Counted from the first letter of the stretch, positions 54,642-63,148 are shown. The stretch: 64,000 bases of DNA from Bifidobacterium longum subsp. infantis ATCC 15697 = JCM 1222 = DSM 20088 (GCF_000269965.1 NC_017219.1:1612001-1676000), one strand, 5' to 3'. Numbers and translations are program-made. Notes: generated from the letters alone by a model not told the origin.

Positions 54642-54995
54642 ATGGAACTCACCCCATTCGACCGTATGAGACTGCTCAACGAGGCGCGTGGACTATTGCC
54701 GCAGGACGAGCTTGAACGTCGGGCGCGCGTGATTCTCGACGATCCCGCCGCTCCTTCTGAGACATCGAAGGAACCCGACTCGCCTCGTCTTATCATCAGC
54801 GACTTCCTGCGCTCGAAAGGATTCGAGCCGATGAAGAAAAGCGCTCTGCATTTCGGCTCCCGTCTGGCCGAGAACTACAAGATGAAGTTCGGCGCCTACC
54901 CGCCGAAGCACGGGAAGGCCTACATCTACTACGAGATCGACCGGCCTCTCATGGAGGAGACGTGGGCTCAGATTCAGACGGAGGACGCCGACTGA
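54642..54995 (+). CDS. Hypothetical phage protein
   Basis: 117 residues with GGAGGGAAACAATC ahead. Helical N-terminus (RMRLLNEARGLLPQDELERRA), then a Pro/Ser linker and a C-terminal part resembling a small winged-helix-like region (SDFLRSKGFEPMKKSALHFG, KHGKAYIYYEIDRP). Function unknown; the start of a tightly packed gene run. Confidence 0.68.
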   Translation: MELTPFDRMRLLNEARGLLPQDELERRARVILDDPAAPSETSKEPDSPRLIISDFLRSKGFEPMKKSALHFGSRLAENYKMKFGAYPPKHGKAYIYYEIDRPLMEETWAQIQTEDAD

Positions 54996-55273
54996 TGGCA
55001 TCTGATTTCAACTCCATCGCCAAAGCCATCCGTTATCTCGGTGATTGCGTCCGTTATCTCGCGGACAAGTATGTGGCCGTGAACGATCGTGTGTACTCGG
55101 ATTGGAACGAGGCCTCGAAGGTCGTGGGGGACGTTGGCCGTGACCATGTGGCCGATTATGCGGAGGCGTCGCACAAGCAGGGCAAGTCGCGTACTTGGCG
55201 TCACAGTCACCTGATGGAACGCGAGGAACAACTGTCCATGCAGTCGAGGGGTTCTCATGTTGACTCCGAATGA
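54995..55273 (+). CDS. Hypothetical phage protein
   Basis: 92 residues; TGATG overlap with the previous gene. Helical, charged; MASDFNSIAKAIRYLGDCVRY start and basic middle. No domain is recognised. Confidence 0.6.
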   Translation: MASDFNSIAKAIRYLGDCVRYLADKYVAVNDRVYSDWNEASKVVGDVGRDHVADYAEASHKQGKSRTWRHSHLMEREEQLSMQSRGSHVDSE

Positions 55274-55424
55274 TGTCCGGCATAGAAAGTTCCGCACGTA
55301 TCGTTCCCTGCTTTACGGAGAGGTCTACGACGCGGAGGACGTTGACGATTTTCTCGACTCGGTGGCCGACACCATCAAGGTTTTAGGCAAGGAAGTACTC
55401 AAAGCAAGAAAGAAAAGGCAATGA
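55257..55424 (+). CDS. DivIVA-like miniprotein
   Basis: 55 residues starting MLTPNDVRHRKFRTYRSLLYG, continuing EVYDAEDVDDFLDSVAD and ending basic. This is the pattern of the N-terminal DivIVA/Wag31 membrane-binding domain (DV..KKF...R...GYD..EVDDFLD) without its coiled coil. GAGGGG lies ahead; it overlaps both neighbours. It may interfere with host polar growth; this is inference. Confidence 0.6.
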   Translation: MLTPNDVRHRKFRTYRSLLYGEVYDAEDVDDFLDSVADTIKVLGKEVLKARKKRQ

Positions 55425-56272
55425 CCGTCGAGCAGATGACCGATGACGATTACTTCGCGTTGGACGCGGTGGATCAGACTTCGTTGAAGAAAATGCTGGT
55501 AAGCCCGTTGGCGTATTCGGATTACCTGACCGGTGAGCATGGTTACTCTTCGGCGTTGGAGTTTGGTAAGGCGGCGCACAGCATGGTTTTGGGCAGTGGC
55601 CCGCAGGTTGTGGCTAAACCGAATCTGCGTACCAAGGAGGGCAAGGCTCTTCGTGACAGGCTGGTCGAACAGTATGGTGCGGACGACATCGTGTGGCTGT
55701 CCTCTGATGATGTGGAGAAGGTTCAGGCCATGCGGGACATGGTTGGAGACTTTTTCACGAAGCTGGATGGTCAGCCGGAGGTGGCGATGATCGCCACCGA
55801 CCCTGATACCGGGTTGTTGATTAAGGGCAAGGCGGACTGGTTGCCGTCCACTCCCGACCCGGATGGTGTGCTGCGTATCCGTGATTACAAGACCACGGTG
55901 AAGTCGCCGGACGAGTTCGAGCGTTCCTGCTGGCAGTACGGGTATCACATTCAGGCCGCGTTCTACATGAGTCTCTACCGGTTGACGATGCCCGACTATA
56001 AGGGGCCGTTGGGTTTCGAGTTCATCGTGCAGGAGAAGAACCCGCCGTTCGACTGGATGCGCTACGAGATTCAGGAGGATTCACCCATCATCACCGAACT
56101 GGCGGAACCGAAGATAAACCACGCCTTGCAGAGCATCAAATGGTTCCGCGACAACACGGAGAACCCGTTGGAGGCGATGAGAGCCTACGGGTTGCCCAAA
56201 TACCCGCAGGATGTCGTGTTCCCCGACTGGAAGCTGTTGGAGGAAGAGGAGGAGATTGAATCATGGCGGTAG
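55421..56272 (+). CDS. PD-(D/E)XK nuclease-like protein (DUF3799/RecE type)
   Basis: 283 residues; ATGA overlap. N-terminal DAVDQTSLKKMLVSPLAY and SALEFGKAAHSMVLG are typical. Catalytic motifs are LLIKGKADWLP (Asp) and LRIRDYKTT (Asp-x-Lys). Phage exonuclease partner of the ERF annealing protein encoded next; together they form a recombination module. Confidence 0.82.
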   Translation: MTVEQMTDDDYFALDAVDQTSLKKMLVSPLAYSDYLTGEHGYSSALEFGKAAHSMVLGSGPQVVAKPNLRTKEGKALRDRLVEQYGADDIVWLSSDDVEKVQAMRDMVGDFFTKLDGQPEVAMIATDPDTGLLIKGKADWLPSTPDPDGVLRIRDYKTTVKSPDEFERSCWQYGYHIQAAFYMSLYRLTMPDYKGPLGFEFIVQEKNPPFDWMRYEIQEDSPIITELAEPKINHALQSIKWFRDNTENPLEAMRAYGLPKYPQDVVFPDWKLLEEEEEIESWR

Positions 56273-56847
56273 TCAAGAAGAACCGTAAGGCTTACGGATA
56301 CGATTACGCGGATTTGCCGTCGATTCTCCTTTATGTTGACGAAACCCTGCACCTTGAGGTCAGGCAGCATGTGATCTACGATGTGGCCCCTCATTTCCCT
56401 TATGGGTGCGTGGTCACGTCCATCAGGCAGAAGGACGGCGAATGGTCCGACTGGCTGGCTCCCATCCCGGTTCTCGTGGGAGACGAGACGGAGGGCGGCA
56501 ACCAGAAAAGGAAGAACACGCTGGCGCAACGGTATGGTTCCGCCGAAACGTATGCGCGACGCTACTCGTTGAACACGGCGTTGGGATTGTCTTCCACGGA
56601 TAATGACGCGCAGACCTCCGGTTTCCAGAAACGTTCCGTCAAGTTCATGACCGACGAGCAGAAAACACAGATCGACCGGATTCTTGAAGACTGCAAGATT
56701 CCGGTGGGTCAGGAGAACGGTTTCATCGGCAACGTTCTGCAAACGCGGGTCGCCTATGGCACGTTGACCGAATATCAGGCGCAACGGTTCATCGACGCTT
56801 ATCAACAGCACAACGACAAGGTTAAGGAGGCTCCCAGTGAGCAGTGA
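56263..56847 (+). CDS. ERF-family single-strand annealing protein
   Basis: 194 residues with RKAYGYDYADLPSILLYVDE and the ERF signature GSAETYARRYSLNTALGL followed by acidic DNDAQ. Promotes annealing of complementary strands. It overlaps the nuclease gene by 10 bp. The C-terminus is charged, as in related phage proteins. Confidence 0.85.
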   Translation: MAVVKKNRKAYGYDYADLPSILLYVDETLHLEVRQHVIYDVAPHFPYGCVVTSIRQKDGEWSDWLAPIPVLVGDETEGGNQKRKNTLAQRYGSAETYARRYSLNTALGLSSTDNDAQTSGFQKRSVKFMTDEQKTQIDRILEDCKIPVGQENGFIGNVLQTRVAYGTLTEYQAQRFIDAYQQHNDKVKEAPSEQ

Positions 56848-57772
56848 GATTGGTTTAAACGACGCGAAACCGGGCATGTGGATCGAGTTCGATGATGCGT
56901 ACGGGCATTATGCGGGTGAACTGCATGAGATGAAGGATTCGGAAGATGTTATACACTCTCTCATCCTAAGTATGAGCGATAGGCCTCCACTGTACATCGA
57001 GACCGAGGATGAGGGCAATCTCGTGATTCTCATTGATTTTGGTGATGGGTACCGTCACGGTTCCGCCCGGAACGTGCACGTGTATGAGTCGAAGCCCGAG
57101 ACGGAATCCGTCAAGCAGGCTGAAGATGATGGCGGGCAACCGTTCTGGAAAGGCAAAACCTGCGAGGAGCTAGCCGGATTACGTGTCAAGGTAACATACA
57201 AGAACGGGGCCGTGCTTACCGGCGTCACCAACGAAGATGGCGACGTTGTGATATCTGATTCAGGTCGCGTTGCCCCCTTGTCTCGCTACTACGGTAATGG
57301 ACGCTTTGCTCCAACGATTTATATCAAGTCCATTGAACTGTTGGATGATGCCCCGCGTGAGCGTATCACCGATATCGCGAAGGTTCGTCCCGGCGACAAG
57401 GTGGTAATGAAGAACGGCAACGAGTACACGGCGGTGAATGTGCGTCCTGAGTGTACGGACGGCTCGTCCCTGCAACTGAACGTCGAGGGTTTCGGCATTG
57501 CAGTCGCTTTATGGGCGGAGGACTCCGCCTTCCAATATGCGTATCGAGAACCGTACACGATGGCCGACCTTCCGAAGGAGCCAGGATTCTACAAGGCTCG
57601 CACCGAATCGGTGTGGAAGCATGACGGCAAACGTTGGATGCCGGTGCTCTCCCACGATGGCACCATCGCCCCCGCCTTCCCATGCCAGTCCCAATCCCGC
57701 AGCCAGTTCTTCAAGACCAGTGTCCGGGATGATCGTTTCCCGTTCACGAAGGTGGAGGCGAGCTTCGAGTGA
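56837..57772 (+). CDS. Hypothetical protein, paralogue of 58949-59890
   Basis: 311 residues from GTG 56837 with TAAGGAGGCTCCCA. The C-terminal two-thirds share PFWKGKTCEELAGLRVKVT, YIKSIELLDD and ERITDIAKVRPGDKV with the second copy. Beta-rich. No known domain recognised. In-frame overlap with ERF. Confidence 0.7.
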   Translation: MSSEIGLNDAKPGMWIEFDDAYGHYAGELHEMKDSEDVIHSLILSMSDRPPLYIETEDEGNLVILIDFGDGYRHGSARNVHVYESKPETESVKQAEDDGGQPFWKGKTCEELAGLRVKVTYKNGAVLTGVTNEDGDVVISDSGRVAPLSRYYGNGRFAPTIYIKSIELLDDAPRERITDIAKVRPGDKVVMKNGNEYTAVNVRPECTDGSSLQLNVEGFGIAVALWAEDSAFQYAYREPYTMADLPKEPGFYKARTESVWKHDGKRWMPVLSHDGTIAPAFPCQSQSRSQFFKTSVRDDRFPFTKVEASFE

Positions 57773-57957
57773 CTTTCACCCCGAGACCGGGCTGCAAGTG
57801 CGCGAGATGCCTGTGGGCTCACGGGGACAAGATCACGCTCCCCCAATGCCCTACATGCGGCGCCACTGATTGCGCCGGAGCCCAATCACACATGCTGGTC
57901 TGCAATCAGACGGCCAGCAAGAAACACAAGGTCTACCCGTATAGGAGGTACAGCTGA
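57769..57957 (+). CDS. Small zinc-ribbon protein
   Basis: 62 residues from GTG 57769 (GTGA overlap). Cysteines in CKCARCLW, CPTCGATDC and a later Cys suggest one or two zinc sites. Function unknown; upstream of ssb. Confidence 0.65.
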   Translation: MTFTPRPGCKCARCLWAHGDKITLPQCPTCGATDCAGAQSHMLVCNQTASKKHKVYPYRRYS

Positions 57958-58490
57958 TGGCCGGAGAGGCACGAGTCGTTTTGGAGAACGCCAGTCTGGG
58001 CGCTGACCCGGAACAGAAGCAATCACAGTCGGGACAACCGTATCTGAGTCTGCGGTTCGCCATTACTCCTTACTGGAAGAACCGTCAATCCGGCCAGTAT
58101 GAGGACGGGGAGACGGAATGGTGGCAGGCCACAGAGTTCGACACCCGGCAGATGGAAACCTATATGCGTGAACTGCACAAGGGCGATTCGATTCGCGTCG
58201 AAGGCGTGTTAAACATTCGTCTCTATCAGGACAAGCAGGGTCAGACGCAGATCAGCCGCGAGGTTCGTTTCGCGCGCATCTCGAAGAATCTTCCCAAGGC
58301 GAAGCAACAGCAGCAGGGTTTCCAGCCGAATTACGGTCAGCAGGCGAACAATTACGGCCAGCAGGGCTACGGGGTGCCGAACTACCAGCAGTCCGCCCAA
58401 CAGCTCAACCAGCAGTTCCAGCAGCCTCCTGTCGACCCTTGGAGCCAGCCGCAGGGCACTGCCTCTCAGGACGAGTTCGGCAATGGTTAG
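57957..58490 (+). CDS. ssb: Single-stranded DNA-binding protein
   Basis: 177 residues. The OB-fold has LRFAITPYWKNRQSG, EWWQATEFDTRQMETYM and GDSIRVEGVLNIRLY. The tail is Gln/Asn/Pro-rich with an acidic-hydrophobic end (DEFGNG) that lacks the usual DDIPF, so SSB-partner contacts may differ from the host's. Part of the recombination module. Confidence 0.88.
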   Translation: MAGEARVVLENASLGADPEQKQSQSGQPYLSLRFAITPYWKNRQSGQYEDGETEWWQATEFDTRQMETYMRELHKGDSIRVEGVLNIRLYQDKQGQTQISREVRFARISKNLPKAKQQQQGFQPNYGQQANNYGQQGYGVPNYQQSAQQLNQQFQQPPVDPWSQPQGTASQDEFGNG

Positions 58491-58836
58491 TTCTAACCCT
58501 TCGCGTGAGACGTGCCGTCTTGTGGATAGACGGGATGGCGAACGTTGCGTGAGATGCGGGGCGACATGGAATTGGGCTGGTTTCTCCCGTCATCACCGAC
58601 ATCTGAGAAGCCACCCGTTCCCCGGCCTGCACTTGCCATCGAACCTGATCCTGCTGTGTGGAAGCGGTTCGAACGAGGGTTGCCATTTGTGGGTGCATAC
58701 CCATCAGCGTGAGGCGATGGAACAGGGGTGGATCGTCAGCGGTTTAAACGACCACCCCGAACAGGTGCCGGTACGAATCTACGGCAAGGGCCTTGTGCTC
58801 TTGGACAACATGGGAGGCTACACGTTATGCAGTTAG
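58483..58836 (+). CDS. HNH nuclease-like protein
   Basis: 117 residues. DRRDGERCVRCGATW (zinc Cys pair) is followed by FSRHHRHLRSH, NLILLCG and CHLWVHTH, the HNH pattern with two CxxC-type ligands. It overlaps the ssb end by 8 bp. Perhaps cuts DNA in replication or excludes rivals; small early HNH genes are common in phages. Confidence 0.75.
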   Translation: MVSSNPSRETCRLVDRRDGERCVRCGATWNWAGFSRHHRHLRSHPFPGLHLPSNLILLCGSGSNEGCHLWVHTHQREAMEQGWIVSGLNDHPEQVPVRIYGKGLVLLDNMGGYTLCS

Positions 58837-58952
58837 ACCCCATCGAACAACTCTACAAACTGTTCTGTCGTGAATCATCGTTCAGGCCAGCCTTATACAA
58901 GCTAGACCCGGTGTTGTTTCGCCGGTTCACGAACGGGGAGATTCGAGTATGA
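58827..58952 (+). CDS. 41-residue hypothetical protein
   Basis: MQLDPIEQLYKLFCRESSF to FTNGEIRV. GGGAGGCTACACGTT precedes the ATG, and it overlaps both neighbours (10 bp and ATGA). No domain is recognised, but spacing fits the coupled operon. Confidence 0.55.
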   Translation: MQLDPIEQLYKLFCRESSFRPALYKLDPVLFRRFTNGEIRV

Positions 58953-59890
58953 CACAGGCGAGGAAGGGCCCACGACTGCCGTTGAACCGGTTGGGTGAGG
59001 CGATACTTGCCGGCTCGTGGCTGTCAACCCAGTTGGGCAGACGATTGTATGCGGCTGAGGCGCAGACATTCGGACGCATGGTGTACGACGAGTGGGCGAA
59101 AACCCATCCGGGCACACTCCCCTACACGGTGAGAATCGATTCCAGTCAGAAAACCGCGTACCTGCCAGAAGACATGCCTCTGCTGCATAAGGCGCTCACA
59201 CGGTACACGAACAGCAGATCATACCAACGCATACAAGCGGAAATCAAAGGAGAAACACCAATGAGTGAGAAACCATTCTGGGAAGGCAAGACCTGCAAGG
59301 AGATGGCCGGACTGCACGTCAAGGCCACATGGAAGAACGGCACCATTGTTACTGGAGTGTTAGATGACGCAGGAGATATTAATTTAGGCGATAATTGGTC
59401 TTTGTACACGTCACGTGGCTATGACTCTTCCTGTGATTTTGAGCCAATAGACAATATCCAATCCATCGAACTGTTGGATGACCCCGAGTATGAGCGCATC
59501 GACAACATCGAAAACGTGCAGGTGGGCGATATTGCCTGCACGACGGAGGGAAACCATTTCCGCGTCATCGATCTCAAGCCTGACCCTCTAGGCGACATGC
59601 TCCTGCGTATCCGCATCAGCGAGATAGACGGTGAGTACTGCATCGACTCCGATGATTTCGCCTACGCTTTGCGTCGGAAGCCGAAGCTGCCCGACCATGA
59701 CGGGTTGTGGCGGGATAAGGACAATGCCTTGTGGAGCGTCGCCATCTCCGGCCTGGACAATTCGAAGTTGGTCGCTTTGCTTATCGGTGACCCGGAATCC
59801 CCCGTCACCGGGTCTGTTTGGTCGGGCCTCAACAGCAAGCACGTGACCTCTCAAGCTCCGTTCCGTCCGGCCAAGGCGGTGGAAGCATGA
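58949..59890 (+). CDS. Two-part hypothetical protein, paralogue of 56837-57772
   Basis: 313 residues. The first 104 (MTQARKGPRLPLNRLG) are unlike the paralogue. The rest, from ATG 59261, starts SEKPFWEGKTCKEMAGL and aligns with it. AAAGGAGAAACACCA lies before ATG 59261, so a shorter 209-residue product is probably also, or instead, made. Either a fusion or two in-frame genes. Confidence 0.65.
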   Translation: MTQARKGPRLPLNRLGEAILAGSWLSTQLGRRLYAAEAQTFGRMVYDEWAKTHPGTLPYTVRIDSSQKTAYLPEDMPLLHKALTRYTNSRSYQRIQAEIKGETPMSEKPFWEGKTCKEMAGLHVKATWKNGTIVTGVLDDAGDINLGDNWSLYTSRGYDSSCDFEPIDNIQSIELLDDPEYERIDNIENVQVGDIACTTEGNHFRVIDLKPDPLGDMLLRIRISEIDGEYCIDSDDFAYALRRKPKLPDHDGLWRDKDNALWSVAISGLDNSKLVALLIGDPESPVTGSVWSGLNSKHVTSQAPFRPAKAVEA

Positions 59891-60201
59891 ACATCCACCC
59901 GATCATTGATAAACCTCCATCGTTTCCGCAAACTGTCTTACGCCTGCTCACAGGAAGCACTCATTGCTGTGACTGGTGCGAGAAACGCTGGATCAAGGTT
60001 CACCGCACTGGCCAATTGGAATGCCGAAACCGTCGATGTCCCTACTGCGGGCAATACGGATGCCCCCGAGCCGAAAAACACTGGAAGAAATGCCCCGTGT
60101 GGAATCACACGATCCCGCCTGCATGGCTATACCCCGTGTTGAATCGGCTCTGCGAAAGAGATCTGCAACGAATGGCGAAGAAATCGAGGAATGATGCGTG
60201 A
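59887..60201 (+). CDS. Zinc-ribbon hypothetical protein
   Basis: 104 residues, ATGA overlap. Cysteines in CCDWCEKRW, CRNRRCPYCGQYGC suggest a two-part zinc finger. Helical, basic C-terminus. Function unknown. Confidence 0.62.
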   Translation: MNIHPIIDKPPSFPQTVLRLLTGSTHCCDWCEKRWIKVHRTGQLECRNRRCPYCGQYGCPRAEKHWKKCPVWNHTIPPAWLYPVLNRLCERDLQRMAKKSRNDA

Positions 60202-60845
60202 CACGATTCTGTGCCTATGCGACCTGACCGGTGTCATGGCCCGCCCTTGGGTGGAACACGGGTATCAAGCCGTGTTGGTGGACCCGCAGCATGGTTGCGA
60301 CCATGAAGACGGTGCCTACCTGAAACTGGCTTGCACCATCGAGGAAGCGTTCGACCAGATCAGCGTACTGGTCCGTTCCGGCCGGCTCGCGTTCGTGGCC
60401 GGGTTCCCGCCATGTACGGATATGGCGGTGAGTGGAGCGCAATGGTTCGCCCGTAAGTACGAGGCCGACCACATGTTTCAGGCGAAGGCCGTGAGCGTTG
60501 CCGAACAATGCCGGGTGATCGGTGAAATGAGCGGCGTCCCGTACATGGTTGAGAACCCGGTGAGCGTACTCAGCCGTGTTTTTGGTAAACCCTCCCACAC
60601 GTTCGACCCGTGCGACTACACGGCCTACGAGCCCTTGGACAATTACACGAAAAAAACGTGCCTTTGGACGGGGGGGGGGATTCCAGATGCCGCCTCGCAG
60701 CCAGGACATGAGCCTGCCGGCTCCTGACCGGAATCGTATCTGGTACATGAGCGGCAAGGACAGAGCCAACAACCGAAGCAAGACGCCGCTCGGCTTCGCC
60801 CGCGCGGTTTACGAAGTCAACCAAGGAAAGGCAACGGAAGAATGA
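60191..60845 (+). pseudogene. Phage DNA cytosine methyltransferase-like gene, interrupted at a G10 tract
   Basis: First part (to 60679): FVAGFPPCTDMAVSGAQW (PC motif) and YMVENPVSVLSR (ENP motif), as in C5 methyltransferases. The run of ten G at 60670-60679 puts the frame out and gives a stop at 60727. With nine G the frame would continue QMPPRSQDMSLPAPDR and RSKTPLGFARAVYEVN to 60845, a natural C-terminus. Likely phase-variable; in this genome off, or shortened. Confidence 0.7.
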
Positions 60846-61204
60846 ATCTTTTAGGTGAAACCAAGGATGCGATATCACGAAGCGGGCATTCGACCGATGA
60901 CGTTCGATTCGTCGGCTCCCGCGACGGGGAGCTGGGAATTCCGTGGAGTCAGGCCGAACCGGTGCTTGACATCGATTACGACGAAGGATACGGCGGTCAG
61001 GAGATAGCCGCCGATCTGGTCGTGGTGTTCACTGATGGCGGGTTCCTGCGCCGCGAGGAATACGACGGCAGCGAATGGTGGGAGTACGAGCCACCGTTCA
61101 GAGGCCCGGAGACGCAGAAGCCGTTCAAACTCGTGAAGCTGACCAGCTATCGCACACGGTTGCTTGTGGAGATCAATTATCCGATGGAGGCAACGGAGGA
61201 ATGA
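60842..61204 (+). CDS. Hypothetical phage protein
   Basis: 120 residues, ATGA overlap; acidic, Tyr/Trp-rich middle (EYDGSEWWEYEPPF). Ends ATEE, one of the repeated gene-end cassettes. No domain is recognised. Confidence 0.62.
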   Translation: MNLLGETKDAISRSGHSTDDVRFVGSRDGELGIPWSQAEPVLDIDYDEGYGGQEIAADLVVVFTDGGFLRREEYDGSEWWEYEPPFRGPETQKPFKLVKLTSYRTRLLVEINYPMEATEE

Positions 61205-61446
61205 GCGACATGAGGAGCTTCATCAAGGTTAGCCATGAACGTTTCACTTTGATTCTGCGCAAGGGGATGCTCCCGTTCCACTGGATTGCGGAGTCTCATG
61301 TCTTCCCGGACAAGGGTTATGTCACATCGGTGCGAGAGCGCGCCAACTACGGCGCAGTATGGGCGTTGAGCAGTATGGGCGCTCTCGATCAGGTCATGCC
61401 CTCGATCTGGGAGGACATCAAATGGTTGGACGAAAGGATGGACTGA
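61201..61446 (+). CDS. Hypothetical phage protein
   Basis: 81 residues from ATG 61201 (ATGA). MSDMRSFIKVSHERF start, AVWALSSMGALDQV helix. Unknown function. Confidence 0.58.
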   Translation: MSDMRSFIKVSHERFTLILRKGMLPFHWIAESHVFPDKGYVTSVRERANYGAVWALSSMGALDQVMPSIWEDIKWLDERMD

Positions 61447-61715
61447 TGCGTTTTCACAAAATTAGCCCGTGTCCCAAATGCGGGGGCAAGGTCAAGGCGA
61501 AATGGGAGGAGCAGCATTATCTGTCCGCTTTGGTCTTCCGGTGCGGCGGATGCAGGTATAAGCCGTATGTTCTCGCGTTGAAGTCGAAGCCCGCAGTGGA
61601 GTGGGAGTGGCCGAAAGACATGATGCTCGCAGCCGCCATCCGTCGTTGGAATGCGATGTGCAACGGGGACAAGCGTTATCGGTTGATCTACGAGAGTCTG
61701 GGAGGCAGACGATGA
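61446..61715 (+). CDS. Lar-like zinc-finger protein
   Basis: 89 residues; TGATG overlap. CPKCGGK and CGGCRY form a zinc ribbon, followed by AAAIRRWNAMCNG. The order CPxCG, CGxC, AI..WN is that of Lar-type restriction alleviation proteins, so it may protect phage DNA from host type I restriction. Not proven. Confidence 0.6.
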   Translation: MRFHKISPCPKCGGKVKAKWEEQHYLSALVFRCGGCRYKPYVLALKSKPAVEWEWPKDMMLAAAIRRWNAMCNGDKRYRLIYESLGGRR

Positions 61716-62224
61716 GTGTCCTGTATCACGGCGGCGTACCCGATCTGAATACGGGCGACATCATCGAGCCCGGTCACAGCCGGGACAATTTCGACGACTG
61801 CCCGATATGCCGCGCCCGACGCGAGCAGGGCGCGGACGCACCCATCGACGCGACACTGCACCCCGACCAGGTGTACTGCACCCCCGACCGTCTCTACGCG
61901 CACTTCCACGCGAGCATGTACGGGCGCGGGAACGTCTACCAGGTGCGACCGGCCAATTGCACGCTCACCCGCAGCGGCGAGGATTCCATCGAATCCTACC
62001 GGTGTGACCGGCTGGAGGTGGTCAGGGTGGTGGACGTGCACGTGACGCTGACATGGAAGGAACGCCGCAAACTCGCCCGCAAGTGGGCCAAGGCCGACAA
62101 GGAGCACGACGGCAAGGCGTTAGACCCGAATCCGGTGCCGCGCAACGCGACCCCTGAAATGCTAGCCCGCTGGCAGGAAAGGGAAATCGCACTCGCAGAA
62201 AGACAGATGGGAGGCGGACGATGA
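61712..62224 (+). CDS. Arr-like ADP-ribosyltransferase
   Basis: 170 residues, ATGA overlap. It begins VLYHGGVPDLNTGDIIEPGH, continues VYCTPDRLYAHFHASMY and GRGNVYQVRPAN, then EDSIESYRCDRLEVVRVVD. This follows the rifamycin ADP-ribosyltransferase Arr: His, Tyr and Asp at spacing like Arr H19/Y49/D84 (here about H6, Y55, D91). An extra charged C-terminal tail and a CxxC pair (DDCPICRARRE) distinguish it. Its phage setting suggests a host-protein or nucleic-acid target. Confidence 0.65.
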   Translation: MSVLYHGGVPDLNTGDIIEPGHSRDNFDDCPICRARREQGADAPIDATLHPDQVYCTPDRLYAHFHASMYGRGNVYQVRPANCTLTRSGEDSIESYRCDRLEVVRVVDVHVTLTWKERRKLARKWAKADKEHDGKALDPNPVPRNATPEMLARWQEREIALAERQMGGGR

Positions 62225-62433
62225 ATGAACCGTTTGACGTGCAGAAGATCATTCACGACCGCATTGTGATGCACTCCAAGTATGGCGTGCAGGGTGCTTG
62301 GAATGACGGGTATATCGCGGGCTTGTCGGCCGCATTGTGGGCCGTGGTAACGGCTGACGGAGTGAACCGTACCGGCTGCAAGCATTTCGATCTGCACAAT
62401 CCCGGACAAAAGGAGATGGGCCTTGAGCATTGA
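62221..62433 (+). CDS. Hypothetical phage protein
   Basis: 70 residues; ATGA overlap. MNEPFDVQKIIHDRI and an Ala/Leu-rich helix (AGLSAALWAVVTADG). Unknown. Confidence 0.58.
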   Translation: MNEPFDVQKIIHDRIVMHSKYGVQGAWNDGYIAGLSAALWAVVTADGVNRTGCKHFDLHNPGQKEMGLEH

Positions 62434-62710
62434 GACGGAATCGTTCGACTTGACCTTTGGCAGCATCCACTATGCCGGCACGAGGCTCACTATCCCGATT
62501 GACGATGACGAATACATGGTTTATCGGGTAGAGATCGCCAATCATCGGCGTGGCTCTTCCAGCTTGGTGACGTTTCACCTCGACCGGGACGACTCCCGCC
62601 CGGAGCACAAGACCGTTGGCCAATCTGCAAGCGCTTATCTGAGCGTGGACGAGGCGAAACAAATCATGCAGGCACTGCAACAGGCAATCAAGGAGGCGGA
62701 CGATGAGTGA
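62423..62710 (+). CDS. Hypothetical phage protein
   Basis: 95 residues from TTG 62423 with AAAGGAGATGGGCC. Beta-rich first part, C-terminal helix (VDEAKQIMQALQQAIKEADD). Unknown. Confidence 0.58.
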   Translation: MSIETESFDLTFGSIHYAGTRLTIPIDDDEYMVYRVEIANHRRGSSSLVTFHLDRDDSRPEHKTVGQSASAYLSVDEAKQIMQALQQAIKEADDE

Positions 62711-62987
62711 CAAGGCGATGCCGTTGGGCAGGAAGTTCAAGGTTCGGTTGACCATCACGCCGGAGGAAACCGGAACGCCCGTGGACATGCTGGGATTCAC
62801 GTTCACCAGCGGCCGGAACGGGCATACGGAACTGGACGCAATGTACAGCAACATTCCCAAACTGGTTGACGACGGGCTCGACTCACTGTCGATTCTTGTG
62901 ATCTTCAAAACACTGGAGATGTGGGCCCAGAAGGGATATGAGCTGTGCCAGCCCATCGTTCAACGATTTTACGGAGGCAGACGATGA
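62703..62987 (+). CDS. Hypothetical phage protein
   Basis: 94 residues; ATGA overlap. MSDKAMPLGRKFKVRLTI; ends FYGGRR in the repeated end cassette. Unknown. Confidence 0.58.
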   Translation: MSDKAMPLGRKFKVRLTITPEETGTPVDMLGFTFTSGRNGHTELDAMYSNIPKLVDDGLDSLSILVIFKTLEMWAQKGYELCQPIVQRFYGGRR

Positions 62988-63148
62988 GCTATAAGGCGAA
63001 GATATTCACCCGCGAGGAGTTTCGAGAGGTCGTCGCAGCCGCCATCTACGACTACGAACAAGCGCCCGCGAAATGCCTCTACACGACCAAGGATGCGGCA
63101 GACCAACTCTACGGCCATTACGGCGAGGAAACCGAGGTGGAGGAATGA
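62984..63148 (+). CDS. Hypothetical phage protein
   Basis: 54 residues from ATG 62984 (ATGA overlap). MSYKAKIFTREEFREVVAAA, acidic end EETEVEE. Unknown. Confidence 0.55.
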   Translation: MSYKAKIFTREEFREVVAAAIYDYEQAPAKCLYTTKDAADQLYGHYGEETEVEE

